Source: Apostichopus japonicus (lineage: Eukaryota > Echinodermata > Holothuroidea > Aspidochirotida > Stichopodidae). Taken from it: DNA of 64,000 nt. Shown here one piece after another: positions 38,001-49,934 of the stretch. Every line of letters begins with the position of its first letter. Positions within the stretch are counted from its first letter, which is position 1. The notes under the pieces were generated by a model that searched no databases, was not told the DNA's origin, and was given only the letters and a program-made list of their open reading frames with translations. The position numbers were made by a program, and so were the translations under genes. The stretch lies in the NCBI RefSeq assembly GCF_037975245.1, contig NC_092568.1:15953001-16017000 (forward strand). Reading direction: 5' to 3'.

Positions 38001-38527
38001 CTAAGATAGAAGTGACCTATGACATCGACGCTAATGGAATTTTGAATGTTTCTGCTAAGGACTCGAGTACTGGTAAATCCAACACAATCACCATCACGAA
38101 CGACAAAGGCAGATTGTCAAAGGAAGAGATTGATCGCATGGTGGCGGAAGCGGAACAATACAAGGCGGAAGACGACGCACAAAGGGAACGCATCACTGCG
38201 CGCAATCAACTGGAGAACTACGCATACAGTGTAAAAAACGCAGTTCAAGATGCTCCAGAGGGAAAATTGAGTCAAGAAGATCGAGAAACCGTCATGAAGC
38301 TAGTCAATGAAACGACAACGTGGCTGGACAGCAATCTCCTTGCAGAAAAGGATGAATGTACCTACAAATTCGAGGAACTGCAGAAGACAGTCGCGCCTAT
38401 TATGACGAAGATTCATCAAAATGGAGGAAGCGCAAGCGACGGAGAAGCCGGTCCTTCCAGCTGTGGGTCTCAATCTAACCAGGGGCCAAGCCAAAGTCAT
38501 GGGCCAACAGTCGAAGAGGTGTATTAA
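34673..38527 (+). CDS. Cytosolic HSP70 chaperone (HSPA family), C-terminus EEVY
   Basis: This is an ATP-dependent cytosolic/nuclear protein-folding chaperone. Exon 1 (34673-34863) begins [20 protein letters not shown]; exon 2 (36769-38527) continues in frame after Met64, giving 649 residues, normal for the family. All HSP70 signatures are present: [10 protein letters not shown] near residue 9, [10 protein letters not shown] near 202 and [14 protein letters not shown] near 336. The substrate-binding domain ([15 protein letters not shown] onward) and helical lid follow, then a Gly/Ser-rich tail. The tail ends GPTVEEVY, whereas cytosolic HSP70s end EEVD, the docking motif for TPR co-chaperones such as HOP and CHIP. 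The reading frame is open upstream, but MPGKR aligns with the usual start and follows the promoter. The 1.9-kb intron contains repeats. Two heat-shock elements lie about 180-215 bp upstream. Confidence 0.97.
35047..35590. repeat. Inverted pair of tRNA-like repeat units (HSP70 intron)
   Basis: A minus-oriented unit (35048-35368) and a plus-oriented, internally deleted unit (35372-35590) meet head-to-head. They meet at a perfect 23-bp-arm palindrome (35346-35368 and 35372-35394) with a 3-base spacer. Each unit contains a tRNA-like core: GCGTCTATAGCCTAGTGGTT (box A), CCGCGTACAGAGCGGG (anticodon-type stem-loop, loop GTACAGA) and GTGGTTCGAATCC (box B). Six of the seven acceptor-type pairs can form. 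The same unit is clustered at 51335-52705. Terminal TA-dinucleotide tracts flank the array. Confidence 0.85.
35679..36059. mobile_element. Short hAT transposon (MITE) in the HSP70 intron
   Basis: The left end CAGTGGCGTAGGAAGG and right end (reverse complement CAAGGGCGTAGGAACCGG) are inverted repeats. They are flanked by an exact 8-bp target duplication TCTGTATG (35671-35678 and 36060-36067). The 381-bp interior is G/C-run rich with no transposase, so it moved in trans. Confidence 0.93.
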
Positions 38528-40089
38528 TAAGTAAATTGGATTAACGAAGTAAATGGAATTGATATTATCCATTAATATGCTATAATTAAAAAAATTGTAA
38601 CCTTATTTTCAAGCTACAAGAACTTAATTTACTATAAGCTACAAAAGAAAGAAGTCTTCGCTGAGTCATTCCGTTTAGTTGCCTAAACAGAGATCTTGAA
38701 TTTTTGAAAATAACTTGATGTTTCAAGATCTCAGAGAAACCGTACCTGGGCATCTGGGGTCACAACCACCATTTTTATCCTGGGTCGGGGGGGGGGGGTG
38801 GTAGCAATTAATGCCGTCCAGGGGAGGGGTGCTCCCTCTCCTTTAGACAATTTGGTCAAGTGTAGGGTGCTGAAATGCAACTTAACTATACATAGTGTTT
38901 TAATATTTTGCAAATTTTGAATAAATGTTGAACACTTTTCGACCGCACATATTATATATTTATGTATACAGTACACTAGGATTCTTTGTTATATTCCGTC
39001 TATGCTAATGAAAGCGGGGGCTGAGCGCATCTGAATTTATTTGTGGGGGTGGGGGGATGGGATGGCGTTAGCCGGGAAGACAGAACCATAAATAGTAACG
39101 CCCTGTATTCGGTATAATGATTGATATTGTGCTACAATGTAGTGTATTTGCAGTAGTAGACGGTGCAACAAGTCACTATCATCAGGATCGGAAACGGAGT
39201 GATCTGATATATTTGCTTTGCTTTCATTATGTTCCATGAAACAGACATTTCAGATTGATGCAAGTCATCAATGTCAGTTTGGATTTCATGATATATGGTA
39301 TTCCTTTAAGTAAGTTAAGCACCTTAAAATGCTCCTTTAAAGCCTGTTTTGTCAGTATTTCATTTGATGCGAATTTTAGTTTTAAACACATTAGTTTTCT
39401 TACAATTATCTTCTGTATGTATAGATACCTCTTCATTAAAACTAGTTATTGAGCTTCATGTAGAGAACAGGGTCCCCGGACGAAGACTTTACACAAGATG
39501 ATAGCTTTGTAATCAATTGTAATACATGCATGGATAAACATGTGAACTGTTAGCACATATACTTTACAGACAGGAAAATATATAATTTAAAGTATGTATA
39601 TGAATGTATGTATAATTGAACGATGTTCCATGAAGAAAAGTTAGGCTATCGGTTGTGTGTGTAAATAAATATGAAAAAACAAATTTTATCTGCTTCTGCC
39701 TCTTAATTACTTTATTGAAGACTTCTTCAAAATCCTCTCATTTACACATCCTGCTAGGCAAATAATTCGACCAATGCAGGGATTGTATATGCATCCAAGC
39801 TTTTACGGTAAAAAATAGCCAAATGTTTTTGGATCGAATAATATTTTATCATAAAAGCGTCATCCAGACAGAACCCTCACCTAACGAGTACAGTGTATTA
39901 AATAGTGCATACCATACAATAACATACATCTTGTAAATACAGAGGTCACGTGAATAGGTGGCAGAGTAGTTTGGGCTGCGTATATGCAAAGGTCAAAGGG
40001 AATCTGAACTTGCAACTTTTAATGTGAAATTGAAAACATGTTCTCCTAGAATGTCTGTTATACTTTGCGAACGCGTTGGTCCATGACAT
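38528..40089. other. Intergenic region downstream of HSP70
   Basis: The HSP70 3' untranslated region with AATAAA-like signals extends into this stretch. G-rich segments at 38784-38840 and 39040-39075 resemble decayed hAT ends (GTCGGGGGGGGGGG, GCCGTCCAGGGGAGGGG) without clear inverted ends. No coding exon is recognised. Confidence 0.45.
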
Positions 40090-40437
40090 TACACCTGTAT
40101 GCTTCAAGTCGTTGGCGTCAATCCAGGGGGGGGGGGAACGGGGGGACACGTCCCCTCCCCACATTTCGATGGGTGGGGGACACACTATCAAATGCCCCCC
40201 CCCCCACAAACACACACATTTGGAAAAAGAGTAGTGTCGTGGCGGTTAGGGCTTACACATCTCAGGATTCATATCATCGAATATCACTCAATGTTGCTGA
40301 AATGGAGAATTCCACCCAGATCTCATGAGTTACCCTGAGCTCTCCGACAATCTTAAGCTTAGTAAGCTTAGCCTGCCTTCCTTTCGAGGCCAGTTCCAGT
40401 CGTCGTCGGTTGAAGGGTATATAGACAAATATTCAAG

Positions 40438-40626
40438 TTGATGAATCCAGCGGTACGGGCTATGTTTGGTGAAGTCGAAGCTCTCTTGAGGTTGCTCCTC
40501 GTCTCCTCCGCCAGTTCGACGGAAGCAGAGAGATCTCATAGTGCTTTGAGGCCTTTGAAGACATGGCTACGGAGCACCATGACTCAACAGAGGCTGAACC
40601 ATGTGATGGTGTGCCATTTTTCGCGC
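40438..40626 (+). pseudogene. hAT transposase C-terminal (dimerisation domain) fragment
   Basis: The translation contains LLLVSSASSTEAERSHSALR followed by PLKTWLRSTMTQQRLNHVMV. This matches the hATC signature in which Ser-x-Ala-Glu-Arg-x-x-Ser-x-Leu precedes a Lys-x-x-Leu-Arg-x-x-Met-x-x-x-Arg-Leu segment. The upstream catalytic region is absent or frame-shifted: the preceding 100 bases read LSLPSFRGQF only in another frame. It is a dead remnant. Confidence 0.8.
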
Positions 40627-41610
40627 GCTACGCGTGCATTCCACATGTTAATGTGCATATCATATAGGCATGCATCGGTTTTTACATCGCATGCAAATAA
40701 CATACAATCATTTATCCCGTCATATTACCCTTCCTTATTGTTTATAATTATTGGGGAAGTCGTTACAATATTAGTGGCAATAATAATATAAGGAAAAATA
40801 TTTGGTTGGGCTGGGGTGGGGTGGGGGCTAATAAGTTTGTGAAATGAGTCCCAGTGGGTACAAATGTATCGAAAAAAAGTTCGGAACAAAAGTGCAGTCG
40901 CGAAAGATTGGGTGTCTGTATGACTGACACTGACCGTATCGTTTCCAAGTAGCGCGAGGGTGGGGCGGCGGTACAAAGCAGAAGTCGGAATTTTCTGGCT
41001 TCAAAACCCATCCAGTTGGATTTTCTGCCACTACACCCCCCCCTCCCCCGACCCCAATCAGCAGACCTTAGCTACGTCCCTGGGTACACTGTGGTTACAT
41101 AGTACGCTCCGACCAGAATTTACCCGATAACCAGATGCAGATCTACCTAGCAACCAAGGTAAAAGAAATAATCATGTCTGTACATCTCTTGTGTATGAGT
41201 GTATTATATATACAATCCACATCGATATGGGTTCACTGGGTTTCCATTTGGCCTGTTTCCTACAAGATTTCTAACCGCGTCACAATTTGTTACTATATCA
41301 CCCACGGGCGTACAAGCCTAATTTAATTTGGGGAGCTGTAACGACTTGCCCGAAAAATATAACCCAATTTTTCGCGCGTTCCGCGCGCCCTCGACATCTT
41401 AATGTGCATATCATATCAAGGCATTCATCGATTATTGCATCACATGCAAATAACCGATAAATGCCTATTTGATATGCACATGAAGACGTTGAACGCGCGC
41501 GGGGCGCGCAAAAAATTTTGATTATGTTTTCCGTGTTATTACCCTTCCATATTGGTTTTTATTATTGGGGAAGTCGTTACAATAATATTGATAATAATAA
41601 TATCAGTTTA
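40618..41610. repeat. Dispersed direct duplication within the hAT cluster
   Basis: 40618-40795 and 41372-41610 share TTTTTCGCGCG, TTAATGTGCATATCATAT, CATCGCATGCAAATAAC-like, ATTACCCTTCC and ATTATTGGGGAAGTCGTTACAATA-like blocks in the same order. The second copy carries an extra fold-back: GTGCATATCATATCAAGGCA at 41404 pairs with TGCCTATTTGATATGCAC near 41462. This looks like the 3' untranslated end of related elements. Confidence 0.8.
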
Positions 41611-41880
41611 ACCATTGAAAAACACATTGCAAATTTTTCTTCTTTCAGTAGGTGCCCGAAAAATTCTCAGCATATTGCCCGAATTTTCACCAAAAGTTTT
41701 GGTTTTGGGGCTGCAGCCCCCCCCCCCCCCCGCCTCCTACGCCTATGATATCACCAAAAATGTCGCAGACTTTCACCGAAAGTAGTTATTACTTTTTTCG
41801 AAATGAATAAGCTATAGACGGACCGCATCCGTAATGAAATTTGGTTTGCCGATAAAAAAGGTAAATAGGGCTGTAGCAAC

Positions 41881-42048
41881 GTACTACCCGAGTACATCGA
41901 CACACAGCAAAATATCACGCGATTGAACAAGTACCTCCGGAGCCCACCCGTCCAACAGACTCTTAATTTGGTTGCTGAACGCACAAGTGTTGATGACATT
42001 ATGTTGAAGGATGCTCTTGACTGGCTGAACGAACTTGACAAACTTTAA
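41881..42048 (+). other. Unrecognised protein-like fragment
   Basis: A 55-codon frame ends at TAA (42046-42048). It has a coding-like composition: IDTQQNITRLNKYLRSPPVQ, then VAERTSVDDIMLKDALDWLN. It lies just downstream of the hAT cluster and is preceded by stops. It may be the C-terminus of a mobile-element protein or a terminal exon of an unknown gene; no family was recognised. Confidence 0.25.
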
Positions 42049-42929
42049 AGGCAAAGTGGCAAATAAAAAACAAAGTTTCAGAAAATTGCCACTGACCATG
42101 ATCAAGCATCTCCAAGTCCAGCAACTTTAAAACCATTCCGACACGGTTTTTGTTTTGTTTAGGCGAGAAGTAATTACATCTGCTGTAAGTCAGTACTCTG
42201 CAGCCATATTGGAAAGTTGCTTGAAATGAGACAGTCGGATTGGTCCAACACAACAGTCAGAGCACTTGGTCTCTACGAGAATCAAATTAAAGTCAGTATG
42301 TCCAACTGCATTGAAGTCTGTGCTGGATGACATGTCTGCATGACAAACTGGTCAGATACACACTTTACTGTCGGATGGGAACGTTTTGTTAAGTTGTGGG
42401 GATGGGGGGGGGGGGGGTAGAGATGTGGTTGTTACAGGACTGTCTGCAAAACCTTACACACTTGCCTCTACCTTTAAACTATAGTGCTTAATCAAATTCG
42501 ACCAAAAACGAACAGAGAAAGCGCAAACAAATTTCTTGTTTACTCAAAATGATATTTTTGGAACTATCTAACATATTAGCTGTATTCAGCGGGGTAAATA
42601 GGCTGTATCGGTCGACCGGGACCCGGGCCTGATGAGGGCTCCATGACAAGTACCGAACATGATCGTTGTTTCCATGCAATTATTACTGTACATCTGGGGT
42701 AGATGGGTAAATATCTTGTAATAATAAAAGGAATTAGGCACTGAGTACTTCAGTTGTTGCTATATAGTCATTATGGGTCATTACTATACTATAATACGTA
42801 TAACAGTGCTTCGTATAAGGTCAAGTTCATATAGTGTAATATTGTAGAGTTTGTCGATAGGTACGACTTTTGTACATTACTAAATTATATGATAAATCGT
42901 ATTTTAGTTAAACAAAAAGTACCCTAGTT

Positions 42930-43012
42930 TTGACTTTCAGAAACGTCTCACGAACCCCTGGGATGGACTCACGCAGCCCCTGGGGGTTCATACAACCCAG
43001 TTAGGGAACCCC
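42930..43012 (-). mobile_element. hAT-type terminus
   Basis: Read on the minus strand, 43012 begins CAGGGGTTCCCTAACTGGG, and GAACCCCCAGGGGCTGCGTG follows. This is the well-known start of Charlie/Blackjack-type hAT elements. The partner end and a target duplication were not found, so it is a solo or truncated end. Confidence 0.65.
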
Positions 43013-44413
43013 TGCTATATACGGAGACTCCATTATAAAGGACCAGAAAGGGTAAAGGCTGGACAACTTTACAATTTTTATAAGTTGGTGGATTAATTAT
43101 CCAACCCTTTATAATGCACCAAAAATCCTCATCTGAGGAATCCTCACAGTTATTATTCGTTTTATCGTTCAAGCCATGAAAATGTATATCCGCACTTAAA
43201 GTTGCCAAATTCACGTTTTAAACTTTCAGTACTCATGTGTTCAAGAAAATAAACTTCAAACTGAATATCTATTTCTTCTAAGACTTATTGAATACTGACT
43301 TTTATATCTGAAGTAAGTTCATTTCCCAATTAAGTAGAGTAAAGTGAGGTTTACCCATTATAAAGAGTTGCAGCTAGTGCCATCCATGTAAATAGGCCGG
43401 GGTCACGCCCACTTTAACAGGAAGGCAAACTCCCCAATATTTAAGGAACACCTCGGTATTCCCGATAAAGGACGGAACCATTCATCTCTGTTGACCCCAA
43501 ATTTCAAGCAAACCTGCAACAGCGATTGACACTGGTTGCCACCTTATTTCCGTTTGGTCGCCATTTGTTACATGCAGAACATGTAGAGAAGAATGGATGG
43601 TTAATCATACTGGATTATCCTGATTGATTTGAAGCCAAGATTTACCGTATCTGTTATACAGAAGAAAAAATATCTTTTACGGATGTGTAGGCTACTGGTA
43701 AGCTTATAGTCACTTCCAGTCCAAAGTCAAGTCTCTTGTGCCAAATTGTTATGCAAAGCGCCGCGCCTACACTGGCATGCATATACCCGCATACACTTTC
43801 ATCATTGAGTGTATATACGCACGCGCTGTACATATAACGCGATAGCGAAATTTACACATTGAGCACAGAGATACCAGTGTTAATGCGTCTCGGCGCTTTA
43901 CAACATCATTGAAAACAACTCGGAAAAAGTAACGGACACTCTGGGCCAAACATGTTGACCAGCCTGCCAAGGCAGTATGCGAAGGCCTTACAGCATGGTT
44001 CCCTGATATAACTGTATGCGAACGCGTTGTATAGTATAAACCATGCGTATAGAGGCGCACGCGTGTGCTGACTTCATGTTTGTGAGTGTAAGAAGGATAG
44101 GAGTCATGAAGTATGGCTTTGGCGCTATAAAAAATCCACAAACATTTTGTACAGCGTCAATGCACTATAAAAGATATCTAGGCAGGCGCGCGTTCTCGTA
44201 TCTTTGCGCAACGTGGATTCTCCAATCACAAACTATGCATTTATGGTACGTTGATCTCAGATTGGTTGACGTTATATCTGTGACGTCACACGCGAAAGTT
44301 TAACAGATTTCTTGCCAACCACACATACACGGATTCATATGTTGGCTCGTTCATCATTAATACACATCGTATACAATTATCTATCAATACCAGCTTACAA
44401 ATATCGAAGTTAA
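43013..44413. other. Intergenic region and presumed promoter of the gene at 44414
   Basis: No coding exon is recognised. The part near 43740-44300 is richer in CpG (CGCGCGTTCTCG, GCGAACGCG). A consensus cAMP-response element lies 126 bp before the start codon. Confidence 0.4.
44281..44288. promoter_or_regulatory. CRE-type palindrome TGACGTCA
   Basis: This is a perfect CREB/ATF site upstream of the ATG at 44414, with a half-site-like TGACGTTA about 15 bp before it. Position and CpG context fit a proximal promoter element, but function is inferred only. Confidence 0.45.
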
Positions 44414-47400
44414 ATGTTTCGCATTTTCTTCTTCGGAGCAGCTTGTGTGCTCTGTTTAGTTACACGTACTATCATTAATGTGCCTTTACACGTTAATATG
44501 GAAAGTGTTGGGATTTGTGCTGACGTAAATCCATCTGAAATCGCCACCAGTCTCAACCAGGTAAGGAGCAGTTTAAATCTTAATCTGCAATTTATACCAT
44601 TCTTCTTACAGAAAGACCTGTTTTTTACTTCTTCCGTAACAAAAATCAACCAGTCTAGACGGCATTGGATGGCGAATGTGAACGATTTATTTTTGTTTGT
44701 CAGATGATCATTTAACAGAATTCTCTTTCTGAAACCTATATTTCATCAAGGTTTGGCTTACAGTTTGCCGAGACTCAATCAATCGATATGGCAGTTAAAC
44801 TAAGATGAAACCTAACACAGATGCTTAATTGTATTATAGGCCTAATCTTTATGAATAGGTTACACATTATACACATTTTATTTTTCATTTAATGGTAACT
44901 TATTTGAATTTGAACGAGTACGTGTTACTCATTTTAAGGGGCACGAGCTGCACTCATGCTTTTCACCCCATTGGATCGCTCTTTTTTTTCCCTACCTTAG
45001 ACCTTGGACCTCATTGACGTGAGATGTTACCCTGACCTTGAACGGAACTCTACAGTTCCTCGATCTACCAATTCCTCATTTGACGACGCATCTCTTCCGA
45101 TGTGCCCTCTGCGACCACTAAAGGTAGGCCTCTTCTTGCCCAACTTCGGTTATTTCCGTTTCTGTTTATCATAAGAAAATAAATAAAAATAATGTGGAAT
45201 TGCTTTCTTGTATCGTGTTCAGTCGGATGTTTTGTATATTACAGCTATAACCCCCACTTTTTCCCCCCTTTACCAATGAATGCTTGACAGAACTGAGCTT
45301 TGAAATCTCTCCAATTGACACCCCCCCCCCCCCTGCGTGATTAATAGGGGAAGGTGGAGAAGAAGAAAGGGTAGAGAAGGAACGGGCAATGCACTATAGA
45401 GGGGTATTGTTGGGCAATGTGGAAATCACACAATAACATCGAAGCAATCTTGAAAACGTTCAAATGAATATTTTTCTCATAATATCATCATTCTAAAGTT
45501 AAGGTTGTTTATTATTAGATGTGTTTTATAACACCAGATATTAGTTGATTTTACAATTCATGAAGTAATTTAATGACAAGAAGGGAACTATAAATTAAAT
45601 CTCCTTAGCAACATCTAAACTATATGATTTCATCATTAGAAGACGCTTACAAAATGTCCAAATTACAAAAACTCCCAACCGTTTACAAGTTTATGTAAAA
45701 TTTAAGAAAAGCAGTTGGTACATTATGTACTACAAACAAGTCCGTAAATAATATGCGAAATTTCTAAACTGACATATAACACCTATATGTACCGATTGTT
45801 AATTGCAGCTGTAGAAATCAAATGAATTTTCATACGGTTGAAATATTTATTCATTGGCCAGTTAAGTCATTTATATTCTTTGTCTGTAAATATTCCGGAG
45901 AGATTGCAGAAATTAAATATATTTGAAATAAACTTAAATAAACTTTAATAAAAAAAGCTTTTAATAAACTTTAATATTTAATGCAACTGCACAAACAAAA
46001 AGACGAAAACTATGGATATCAAATTGTAGGTACTGATTGGAAAGATAGGGGCAAAACACTGCAAAACTAATACATTATAAATATGTATGAACCTAACGCA
46101 AGTATATAATGTACTTACACTTATACTAAGATGTTTCGTTTATCCAATTTAGAGGGTTTTCTTTTTAATATCTGTATATATCGAAGCATAATCTTAATTT
46201 GTTACAGCAGATACGGTAATAGGGGTTTCGTTTCCATGCTATCATCAGTTCGAACAAAGTAAAGCCTACTTGGTATTTATCTTCATCTTTTTTTCCCATT
46301 CTTTCTTTTACAGATGATGGTTCATGACACAACTAACAACTTACGAAATAAGGTAATTTTCTTTTTACATTTCACGGTTTGCCAGTGTAAGTCCTTTAGT
46401 ATGGAGTCATGGAGTTTCCACGTCTATGTAGCTCCATTCAAAGACCATAGTAAACTTCTGATTTGGAACTCTGCCTTCTATACCAATAAGAAAAAAACAA
46501 TGGTATCGTGTTTGTGTTACCCTGGTATCTTGGTGTACTCTCTACAAAACACTGTTCTTGAGAGTTAGTCCCTCTTTCATCCACCCCCTCCCCATTAGAG
46601 AAAAACAATTATTATGTCATTAACATTAAAATTAGGAATAATGATAAATTTTTACATTTCGCAGATATGCTTCAGATATGCTAAGACCAACCTGACGAAT
46701 ACCGAAGATGAATATTCAGAGATTCAGGGTGATCACGTGACTACTGGAGCAAACACTGAACACCTCTTATCATCCCTCGTGTACTGCATGATTGACCAAT
46801 ACCACAAAGTTAACCACCGAGTCCAGCGAATAACTAGGGAAGCATTCGTGACTATACATTCATGGACAAAGTACATCTTTCACATCCTTTCGTCAGCGGT
46901 GGACGAGTTGCTAGTCTTTCAAAGAGAATTCATCTCCTTCGTTTATCAAGTCTTCTTCGGTATGCTTAGTTACTTCGAGCAGATTCCAATTGAGAACTCA
47001 ATGGATTATCAATGGAATATGACTTGCCCAATTACTACCAAGAATGATCGACTAAAGGACGCCCTCTCTGATCTTCAAATGACCTCCTTCCTGTTTGTAC
47101 TAACTTGTGGTAAGTCTTCTTGGTTTGGTTATTAGAGGCTACTGTTACATTGAATTACGTAACACTTTGATCATCCTTACTACTTATTATTATGATTTTG
47201 TGTTTTCTTTTCATTTCAGATATAATATTCAGGATCATGATATTCTTATATCTGAGACGACTCTCGAACAGAAATCATTTCCAACCATGGATTCGTCAGG
47301 ATACTGTGACTGACATTGCTGATCCAAGTGAACACCTTCCCGCCCTGTATGATAATGGTAAGAATTATTCTTATAACTGAGTCTCCTAAAGATTTATATG

Positions 47401-49934
47401 TACCCTCACTTTGTAATTTAGTCAGTTGTTAAGCTGATTTTCAAGGGAGAACTCTTACCTTAGCATTAATTGTTTAGGGACGAACCAAATAGTCACAGGT
47501 TGAATTTCTTTACATTTTCTAGTTACTGTTAGTACAGTTAATCTGTCGATGCAAAATCAGATTGTACAAAAATTTTTAACATTTTGTAACATTTAATTTG
47601 TTTTTACTCCCTTTAGCTGATGGCGGCATTCATGAGGACAAGAACCGGATATCTAGAACTGTGCAGCTATTGCCATGGGGATCTGCCTCGTTTGACACTC
47701 GTGCACTTGAAGAAAACATCGGTCATAAGATCCGGCAGAGGTAAATCCATGCAATGATGAATAATAGTGACAAACAAAGTGAACACAATATCTGACATTT
47801 GAAAGCAACTCATTATCATTACATTTTCTTGCAAAGAATAAATTAAAGACGACTTACTAATATTCTTCTCTATCCTCCCTATATGTGAACCTTAATCATA
47901 GTTCCGCTGTGATAATTTTGGGAGGAACCAAAAAGTTGTATATATAAAGATAAAAGGATGGGTTTTAACCCCCCCCCCCTCCCTTTATGGAGCTCGCGCT
48001 CATGAAATTTGGAACTGGACTTAAATTAAACTATGTGGAGAAATTTGTTTGTAGCTTTTCAACGAATATAAAATGTTTCTTATCTATTGTTTCGTAGACG
48101 TTTCCTACAACCGACACGTTATTCACCAACAATAACAATTGACCATGGTGCCAGGAGTATCAAAGATGTATTTCGTCATGAGTCTTCGTTATCTGTCTAC
48201 ACCACCTCCATCGTCACAACCTCCAGTCTGCTATCTTCGTCAACTGTTACTACCTCCAGTCGGTCATCTTCACCCATAGTCAGCAGTTTCAGTCGGTTGC
48301 CCCCAGTTCTGTGTCATTCTTCATTCTTCACTGACACGCCAGACGTTATCTGCGGCTTGAATAATAGAAAGAGATCTGCACACAACCGACCAGACGAGAT
48401 CACTTCCTCTACAACTGCTTCCAACCATGAATCGACCATTGGTGATACGAGCACGAGATACTGCGTCCCATACAGAAACGAAGCACGCCCTCCGATATTA
48501 CCATTGGTTACTGATACCACCTCAAGATTGTCGCTTTCCTCCAGTGGCTCGACTTCCAGCCTGCTTTCATTATCAATTATTAGTCAAGAGGACTACACAG
48601 CACCATCTGTTGATGATGTCATGGAATTTGACAGCCTTTACTCAGAGACTGAAGCAAACGAAGATCCATTTGAAGATGACTCCTACCATCTCGAGCTACT
48701 GTTTCCATCATCCGATGATAGCCTCTACTCTACGATCCAAGAGAACGACATTCCACGCAATAATGGAGCATACGCCATTGACTTACCATCGGAGTTTGAT
48801 AACTTCTGCACTGTATCGCCTCCCTCCAGTGACTCGAGTTCCAGCCTGGTATCTCCCTCCAGTTCTTCATCGCTTTTAACCCAAGAGGACTACGTGGATC
48901 CATTTGCTGATGATATCTTTGCATCTGACAGGTCTAACACCCAGTCACAGGCAGACGAAAGCAGTCCATTTGACTTTGAGGCATCCTGGAACTCAGACAC
49001 CGATGAAGATGAAGTGTCCCATTACGGTAATCCTTACCACCTCGAATTACCATTCGCCAACTCTTTTGATAGCGCTGAATTCTTGACGCAGATGTACGAA
49101 ATTCCACACAGCCATGAGCCTCGCAGACTGGATTTACCATTCGGTTTTGAGAACATCTCAACCATCTCCAGCCTGAGCAGTTCATCCAGTGACATCACCT
49201 CCAGCCTGGCTTCCTCTTCCTCTAATTCATCGATCAGTAGTGAAGATGACGTCATCGATGACGTCAATAATGATGACATTCTGATGAGCTCTGGCGGGTC
49301 TACCTACCAGCCAACTGAGTACTCCTCTTTTGAGTATTCTAGCGGCTTAACGACTGATGAAGACGAAGATCCATTTAACGACGACTCATACCACCTGGAG
49401 TTACTGTTTCCATCCTGCGATGGTAGCCTTGACTCTGCAGTGATACAGGCTAATGACGTTCCAAACAGAAATAGAGCCTGCACCCTTGAGTTACCACTGG
49501 CAACTGACTACATCATCCGTCCTCACCGACATAACCATATCGTTGAAACCGCCAACCGCAGTAACGATCTTCGCACCGAGATAACCGAACAACTCACCGG
49601 CACTGGAAGTCTTCCAACCCGTCTCCTGTACCAGGAGTTACTGTTTTCATACTGCGATGGTAGCCTTGACTCTACAGTGATACAGGCTAATGACGTTCCA
49701 AGCAGAAATAGAGCCTGCACCCTTGAGTTACCACTGGCAACTGACTACATCATCCGTCCTCACCGACATAACCATATCGTTGAAACCGCCAACCGCAGTA
49801 ACGATCTTCGCACCGAGATAACCGAACAACTCACCGGCACGGGAAGTCTTCCAAACGGTCTCCTGTACCCGAATCTCGAAGAAACCCTTTTTTTCCTCAC
49901 TCTGACTTTATTCCAAAAACGTTTTTACAATTGA
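44414..49934 (+). CDS. Unrecognised signal-peptide membrane protein with repetitive acidic Ser-rich tail
   Basis: Seven exons join in frame: 44414-44560, 45001-45123, 46314-46352, 46665-47109, 47220-47357, 47617-47740 and 48098-49934, giving 950 residues. Residues 1-22 (MFRIFFFGAACVLCLVTRTI) are a signal peptide. A Cys-containing, N-glycosylatable domain follows (RCYPDLERNST, ICFRYAKTNLT). Then comes a hydrophobic/helical stretch (HILSSAVDELLVFQREFISF) and one clear membrane segment (TSFLFVLTCDIIFRIMIFLY) followed by RRLSNR, so the long C-terminal part is probably cytosolic or nucleoplasmic. From about residue 345 it is Ser-rich and acidic. It repeats a unit around YHLELLFPSSDDSLYSTIQE and an LDLP/LELP end; the last two units are near-identical through a 237-bp duplication. 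A faint resemblance in architecture to Kar5/brambleberry nuclear-fusion proteins was noted but not established. The exon phases make the gene model sound; function is unknown. Confidence 0.8.
49401..49866 (+). repeat. 237-bp in-frame coding duplication
   Basis: TTACTGTTTCCATCCTGCGA at 49401 and TTACTGTTTTCATACTGCGA at 49638 start two copies that are nearly identical for the rest of the unit. The period of 237 bp is 79 codons, so the frame is kept. Both encode DVPNRNRACTLELPLATDYI-like and DLRTEITEQLTGTGSLP blocks. It is a recent expansion of an older, diverged protein repeat. Confidence 0.95.

Larger units (their letters stand above)
40110..41755 (+). mobile_element. Cluster of hAT relics with transposase 3' end
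   Basis: hAT-type ends recur: GGCGTCAATCCAGGGGGG (40114), GACCTTAGCTACGTCCCTG (41064) and CCTCCTACGCCTATG (41734-41748). G/C runs lie just inside them. A transposase C-terminal fragment lies at 40438. A segment of about 180 bp after the fragment (40618-40795) is repeated at 41372-41610, so at least two related insertions or a duplication are nested here. Individual boundaries cannot be fixed. Confidence 0.6.

Noticed and set aside
40001-40338. Pro/Gly-rich open frames around 40065-40338
   Set aside because: They are translations of poly-G/poly-C runs at hAT ends.
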